This document shows, piece after piece, positions 58,975 to 64,000 of a stretch of DNA of 64,000 nucleotides. The notes beneath the pieces are model-generated. The model did not search any database, was not told the DNA's origin, and was given only the letters and a program-made list of their open reading frames with translations. The position numbers were made by a program, and so were the translations under genes. Numbering within the stretch: the stretch's first letter is position 1; each line of letters begins with the position of its first letter. Origin of the DNA: Durusdinium trenchii (taxonomy: Eukaryota > Sar > Dinophyceae > Suessiales > Symbiodiniaceae); NCBI GenBank assembly GCA_963970005.1, contig CAXAMN010026450.1:284043-348042 (forward strand), in the 5' to 3' direction.

Positions 58975-60220
58975 TAGGGCTCCCCTTTGTTTTCACCCCC
59001 ATACCCTTGCTTTCGACCCACCTTTTTTTTGACCCCTTTAAACTGTTTAAATTGACCCCAACCCTTTTTTTGACCCACAACCCTTCTCTTTTGACCCACC
59101 ACGCGCGCAAAGTTTCAAGTCAACGAATCCATGCCCGCAGATGCTGTTGTCGACGAAGAGCTTGCGAACGTTAAAGCCAGGAATTGCAAAAAAGCCACGC
59201 TGACTCTGACTGACGAACCATATCCACTGCTAGAGGGGTTTTCTCCAAGTTTCGTTGTGCAGTCTTAGAAGGTCATCTTGCAGCAACACTCTGGAGTACC
59301 CCCACCCCTTAGCTGAAGCATGGATTTGAGCAGCGGGGTTTTTGAAAAAAGTAACTTACAATTTCATACTCCTCTTCAAAAATGTTAATTACCCCTTCCC
59401 ACAGGCCCAAAATTGAGGTGCATGAAGGGGGTAGGGGGTCTTAAAGTGCAACATGATGCCTGCCAGGTATATTCTGTAGTTACAACAGCTCATTCCCCTA
59501 AAGGAGGTGATTGTAACCTTTTCTGCCAGCCTCTATGTCACATTAGATGTGCCGCCCCCCCGGTGCAGGAGAGCAGGATTGGGGTCAAAATGGCCGGAAC
59601 AATCCCAAAGCATGATTCAGGTGAAAAGTACATGACCCAGGATACAATTGAAATCGTAAGCCCACCAAGGCGCACACCAGATGGAAAGATGTGTTGTGAG
59701 GCCTGGAGAGAGTGAAGGACGCAAGAGTGGAAACATGCTGTAAAATACAAATATTTTTTTAGGAAAAAATCAAGGCCCAAACAGAAAATGTGCGTGATGT
59801 TTTTGGCCCACGCAGGTGGCAAATTTACCAAACAAATGTAATGAACGCCACACCCACAAAGCGTAGACCAGGTGAACATGCAACCTAGGTTACATGTCGT
59901 TGTGGCACTCAGGCCCTTACAGGCTGCACCATGATCCAGGATACAATTGCAATCGCACCGCGCCCCCAACCCCAAAACAGAATTTACCGACCAAAGCACA
60001 CACCAGGTAAAGGTATGCTTAAGCTTTGAACTCCAAGCAGTCCCACAAATCACATACCCGGTGAAGATGTATACTTCCAAGGCCTGCGCATACCTAAGTG
60101 GGTCGTGGGTCCAAAAAAGAAGGTTGTGGATCAAACAAAAAGGGTTGTGGGTCAAGAGAAGGGTTGGGAATCAAAAAAGGGTTGTGGGTCAGAAACAAAG
60201 GAATGCGGAACCCCATACTA
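58975..60220. repeat. fold-back region with GACCCACAACCC-type arms
   Basis: The left arm (about 58983-59103) repeats TTTGACCCACAACCCTT-like units. The right arm (about 60108-60220) repeats the complement, GGGTTGTGGGTCAAA-like units. The arms also share a preceding AAAATAG word. Between them lie imperfect repeats, including AGGATACAATTGAAATCG (about 59640) and AGGATACAATTGCAATCG (about 59938), and recurring CACCAGGT words. No transposase frame is seen. It may be a non-autonomous inverted-repeat element. Confidence 0.6.
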
Positions 60221-60462
60221 AAATAGATAACTATGTGATACTATGTGTATAACATTACAATACTACACAGTGCGCTGAGAGTCTCATACAATATCGGAAC
60301 TGCTGACTATAGTAATAGTATGTGACAAGCGTTCTTGCGAACGGATGCACTTCATTCAGTTCTCCGTGTATAGGCCCTTCTTGATGCTTTGCTCAAATGA
60401 ATCACACAAGTACTAAGGAATACTGAGGAGCGCAAACCAAGCCAAACGTTCTCGATGAGATG

Positions 60463-60562
60463 TGACAGGTCATTCAATCATGCAAATTGCTGAGGCATTG
60501 GACCCGCAGGGCCTATGTTTGGTGGCCAATGCTTCAGCCAAATTGCAGTCTGGCACCCAGGC
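60463..60562 (+). CDS. single OPR/RAP-type repeat exon
   Basis: The segment reads MQIAEALDPQGLCLVANASA followed by KLQSGTQ, matching the helical repeat seen in the exons at 55-58 kb. A CAG precedes it and another closes it. It may be a further exon of the same gene across the fold-back region, or a separate copy. A downstream open segment at 60890-61120 (AYDIRRFLQCGFERL, then VLFVRIPKLLSRF) could be the next exon. Confidence 0.35.
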
Positions 60563-61599
60563 CGTGGATGCACACCGTGCAAAATCCACCGGATACATCA
60601 GGCATGCTGCTGATGTTGTTTGAGTTTCACTTTGGAGGTGTGTGGTTTGCCCTGATTGTTGTTTAAAAGTGCATCTCTTGACCAAAGACTCTAGAATCTA
60701 GAACCACACGCTTAGATGAGGCTCGTTTTGCAGAGCGTCCATGCAGCGTTCGAGATATTGTGGCCGCCAATTGTGGCCTTTTTAGATGGTCAAGCTTGGA
60801 AGGAAGACGGAATATTAAGAGAAGGTGTTTGGCCCCTTTAATGGGGCCCAAGTCCAAGCACCTTGTGTTTTCTATAAACACTTGGGGCATAGGCCATCAT
60901 GAAACAGCTCCTTTCATCAGCATTCAAACTCATAGCTCATATGATTCATATGGTGCGTATGACATTCGACGCTTCCTGCAGTGCGGTTTCGAAAGGTTGG
61001 GCCTTGAGACCTTCCAAGTGCTCTTTGTTCGCATCCCCAAACTACTATCTCGCTTCAGTGGACGTCACTTAGCCTGGGGCCTAGCGTCGCCCAGACTAAA
61101 CCTTTCTTCGGCCGTGCCGGCTTGAGGACCGCTCCCGTCTCTACAGTCTTGTGGTGTTGTTTGGCATGTAGTACCCCAGTACCACGATGTGTTTGAACAG
61201 GTCTTTCAGCTTGCATTCTTTGTACATCATTCTTTGACTATTTGCACAGCGGCTTCGTTTTCGTTGCAACGCAGTGTCAAGGCATCGACGATCCAAAAAG
61301 AGTCCTAATCATCGCTTGTAGCAATTGGGCGGTGCAAAACAACAGGGAAGCAGGCATTCTTGCAAAGTGCAGGTTTGCTAATAACCCATACTGGCCAAGG
61401 AGTGTGAACCTTGCCTGTGATGTTGTCCGTTAGTTTGCACAACAATTCCATTTTTCAGCATCTGTCACACTTCGCCTTGGCCTGCCAGAGGCGATGCTTT
61501 GCCATGCGTGGGCAAAGGCTGGGGCATTCCCAGAAATATGCCGATCCTTGTATTTGCAGGGGTACTTTTATGAGATGTTTATAGCCACAGACTGGGTCA

Positions 61600-62700
61600 G
61601 CTCCAGTTGAATTGGTTCGCATTTTTTTGCTGTTTTTTACGCATTCTGATTTCCCATTGTTTTTGCTGTTTCTTTTTTTTGCTGTTTTTTTGGCGTTCTG
61701 TTTTGCTGTTTGTTTGCTGTTTTTTACTGTGTTTTTTTCAATGTTTTTCTTTTTTTGGTTCCCCTGCTTGCAGCGCTTGCAGCAGCGCAGAGTTCTCACA
61801 CTTGTACCAGTGAGGCCAAGAGCATTGGCAAGAGCATGTAAAAATCATGAGTAGAACATGTGGCAACGCTTTTTCTTTATGGCAATAATCCTGTAGCCCC
61901 CCTTGTATATAGATGCAATGTATGCTCAGTAGTAGTTCTTAGTTGCCCCATGCAGTGGCCCTACTACCAGGAATGCCCAACACCAGCCGTCCACATAAAG
62001 CAAAAACTCTGCCTGGCATCCCCTGTGGTGTTGACTCATCCTGAAAATCTAGAATGGCAAAAGAATGGCACACTGTTTGACAACCAAAACAACCAAAGTT
62101 TTGAAATGGCAAAAAAATGGCAAATCTCTGTAAACCACCAAATTGCAGGAATAGCAAAAAAATGGCAAAAACTCGAGGATTTGCCATCTTTTTACCATGT
62201 TTTTGCCATTTTTTTTGCCATTCCAATTTGCCATCCCCCATGCCATTCCCAAAGGGAACCCCAATTCCACCAAGCGTTGTTTTGGCCATCCCTCCTTTTG
62301 TCTAATCTAATCCTTCCAACCAATGCAGGTCCTGTTGTTTCGGTTGTCTGGGATGACCGGGCGGCAGCCTGTCCCAATGTCTCCGAAATGAGAGTTGCCT
62401 TCCCAGATGTTCTTTACACTGAAGAGCAAAGATAAAGAACAAACCACATGGATGCAAACGCGCTTTAAGGCAACTAGCAACAAACACAAAGGACGTACTG
62501 TTGAAATCACCCACCAAAGCCACAACTCAATAACAATACAACACTTTTCCTCAGCAAAGGCGTCAGGCAGCAAATCCACAATACCCAAAAAAACACCAAA
62601 AAAATGCAAATGCAAAATGCCAAAAAAATAGCAACAAAATAACGATAGCAAAAAAACAGCAAATGCAAACAGCAAAAAAACAAAAAACAGCAAACAATTG
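61600..62700. repeat. fold-back region with TTTTTTGCTG / CAGCAAAAAA arms
   Basis: The left arm (about 61610-61770) is T-rich with repeated TTTTGCTGTTT. The right arm (about 62570-62697) carries repeated AAAAAACAGCAAA. The centre (62050-62285) has its own inverted motif, ATGGCAAAAAA on the left and TTTTTTGCCAT on the right. The 191-codon open frame across it is an artefact of this composition. Confidence 0.65.
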
Positions 62701-64000
62701 ATTCATTGGATTTCCAATCTCTGGCTGGTGAAAAATCTCATAAGGGTACTTGAGAATATTACCTGTTTGCAGATGTCAGTTTCTTCGATCAATGACATTT
62801 CTACTACCAACGTGGCCTCATGTCAAGGGCTGTTCAGAGCAAATTTAGCGTTCTGTGGCCGAGTTGTTGATTTCGTGTCGTGGGGTTGCAGTGTTGGTGC
62901 TTCGAAGAGATTGACCCTCCAGCAGAATGTTGGGATTGTTTCATTTGAGTTGTTCTGCAATTGGTGCACAAAGCACTTGATCTGTTGACGCTTTGCTGCA
63001 ACCTCTCGAGGCTCACATTCACAATGATGATTTGTTCGAGCTTTTGATTTTGCCACTCGCAAGCCACGCAGCACGCCTGGAAGCACATGAGGCTGGACTC
63101 CCCTGCTGGTCAATGTATTCTGACTAAGGGCAAGATTCTTTACCCATCATTCCATGTTTCCCTAAGCCCTATGTTGTCCCAAACTTTCCAAATGTTGAGT
63201 TTGTTGCTTGTACTGTTTGCTCTTAATCGTACTGGTATTTGGTTGCTATTGTTGGCGACGGTGCAGCCGCGGCGTGTTTTTGTTTGATTTTGCACTTGCT
63301 TTACCATCCTCAATTACCTGTGTTGCTTGGTGGTTGCAGGTAGCCATCACCCTCTACGGCTACGCGTTTTCCCAGCCGGTTCTGAATCCCTTTGAGTGAA
63401 GGATTCGTAAGTGATCAGAACATATCAGAGCTGTAGTTTGCTTATTCACACTCTTGCAAAGTGGGCGTCAAAACCACGTGGCCAAATGTGGCAACAGCAC
63501 ATCCATCAGCTATATAAGATTCCCTTTAAAGGCATTCAAAATTCCACACTCTGGAGAGGTCTCAAAATGTGAGAGCTGATGCCAGGCATTTTCGCAAGTC
63601 GCCAAAGGAGCTATTTGATGTGCTGCAGCACCGGCCAAATTGCCTGACCAACTTTTGCCGGACAAGAGTATTGCCAACAATCTATTTGATGTGATATACT
63701 TGGAATATCTTGGAATATCGATATAGCAAATGCCCCTGTTAAACCTCAAAAGGCCGAGATAGACATGTGGTGACTTACCGGATGTTAAGGTGAAATGTTC
63801 GGTGGCATTGCAGCTATCAGCGAGTCCCTTGGCTAGGACTAGGAGGTCTTGAAAGCAATGACCAAATGTGATCGAAGTCAACACTGTTGATCCAGATGAT
63901 GTTGGTGGGTACGTCATTAGTTTTCCCTTCAAGCTAAGTCAAAGAGGATGAACATGGCTACAAAATGCTACAAAACCTACATTGCCTAACGGATTGCTTT
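62701..64000. other. no recognised gene to the window end
   Basis: Short open frames only. A plus-strand segment at about 63340-63400 (VAITLYGYAFSQPVLNPFE, then TGA) preceded by a CAG could be a terminal exon, but nothing upstream supports it. Confidence 0.4.

Noticed and set aside
61860..62435. 191-codon plus-strand open frame
   Set aside because: It runs through the GGCAAAA inverted-repeat region and looks like a composition artefact.

Overview
The window looks like nuclear DNA of a dinoflagellate, most likely of the Symbiodiniaceae type. Gene density is very low. The recognisable genes are cut into short exons, some with GC- or GA-type donor sites. Simple-sequence and fold-back DNA is abundant. 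A multi-ORF retroelement carries repeated acceptor-like sites ahead of its ORFs, which would suit a lineage that resolves transcripts by spliced-leader trans-splicing. No bacterial operon, CRISPR array, tRNA or rRNA gene was seen.

Layout. (1) 1-6.1 kb: mostly non-coding, with a cluster of exon-like blocks of unknown function at 2.3-4.7 kb (+). (2) 6,167-17,935: an ~11.8 kb retroelement on the minus strand, bounded by nearly identical ~311 bp direct terminal repeats that end in CA/GT microsatellite. Six ORFs run in one direction: ORF1 (Pro/Ser-rich plus a globular C-terminal domain), ORF2 (SANT/Myb domain), ORF3 (coiled coil plus Arg/Ser-rich region), ORF4 (Lys/Gly patch), ORF5 (coiled coil) and ORF6 (reverse transcriptase with an N-terminal GIY-YIG-like segment). 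(3) 18.5-25.7 kb (+): an intron-rich DNMT2/TRDMT1-like tRNA cytosine-5 methyltransferase gene. (4) 25.7-51 kb: long gene-poor DNA with simple repeats, hairpins and dispersed CTAGTAGC-word arrays. (5) 51.3-54.8 kb (+): a two-exon gene for a Trp-repeat protein of Sfi1 (centrin-binding) type. (6) 55-60.6 kb (+): scattered exons resembling helical RNA-binding repeat proteins of the OPR/FASTK-RAP type, interrupted by fold-back DNA. (7) 61-64 kb: a second fold-back region and no recognisable gene.

The retroelement is the most interesting system here. The word TTCTTGTACAG, or a one-base variant, lies upstream of ORF2, ORF3, ORF4 and ORF5, as expected of a reused splice acceptor. It is missing before ORF6. 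ORF6 is instead in the same frame as ORF5, separated by one TGA codon, and the frame has no ATG for the next 81 codons. I infer that the element makes several mRNAs by trans-splicing and may make the reverse transcriptase by stop-codon readthrough. The RT features, the GIY-YIG-like segment, the tandem-type terminal repeats and the CA-repeat target point to a Penelope-like element with unusually many ORFs. These functional claims rest on reading motifs by eye; no search or folding program was run.
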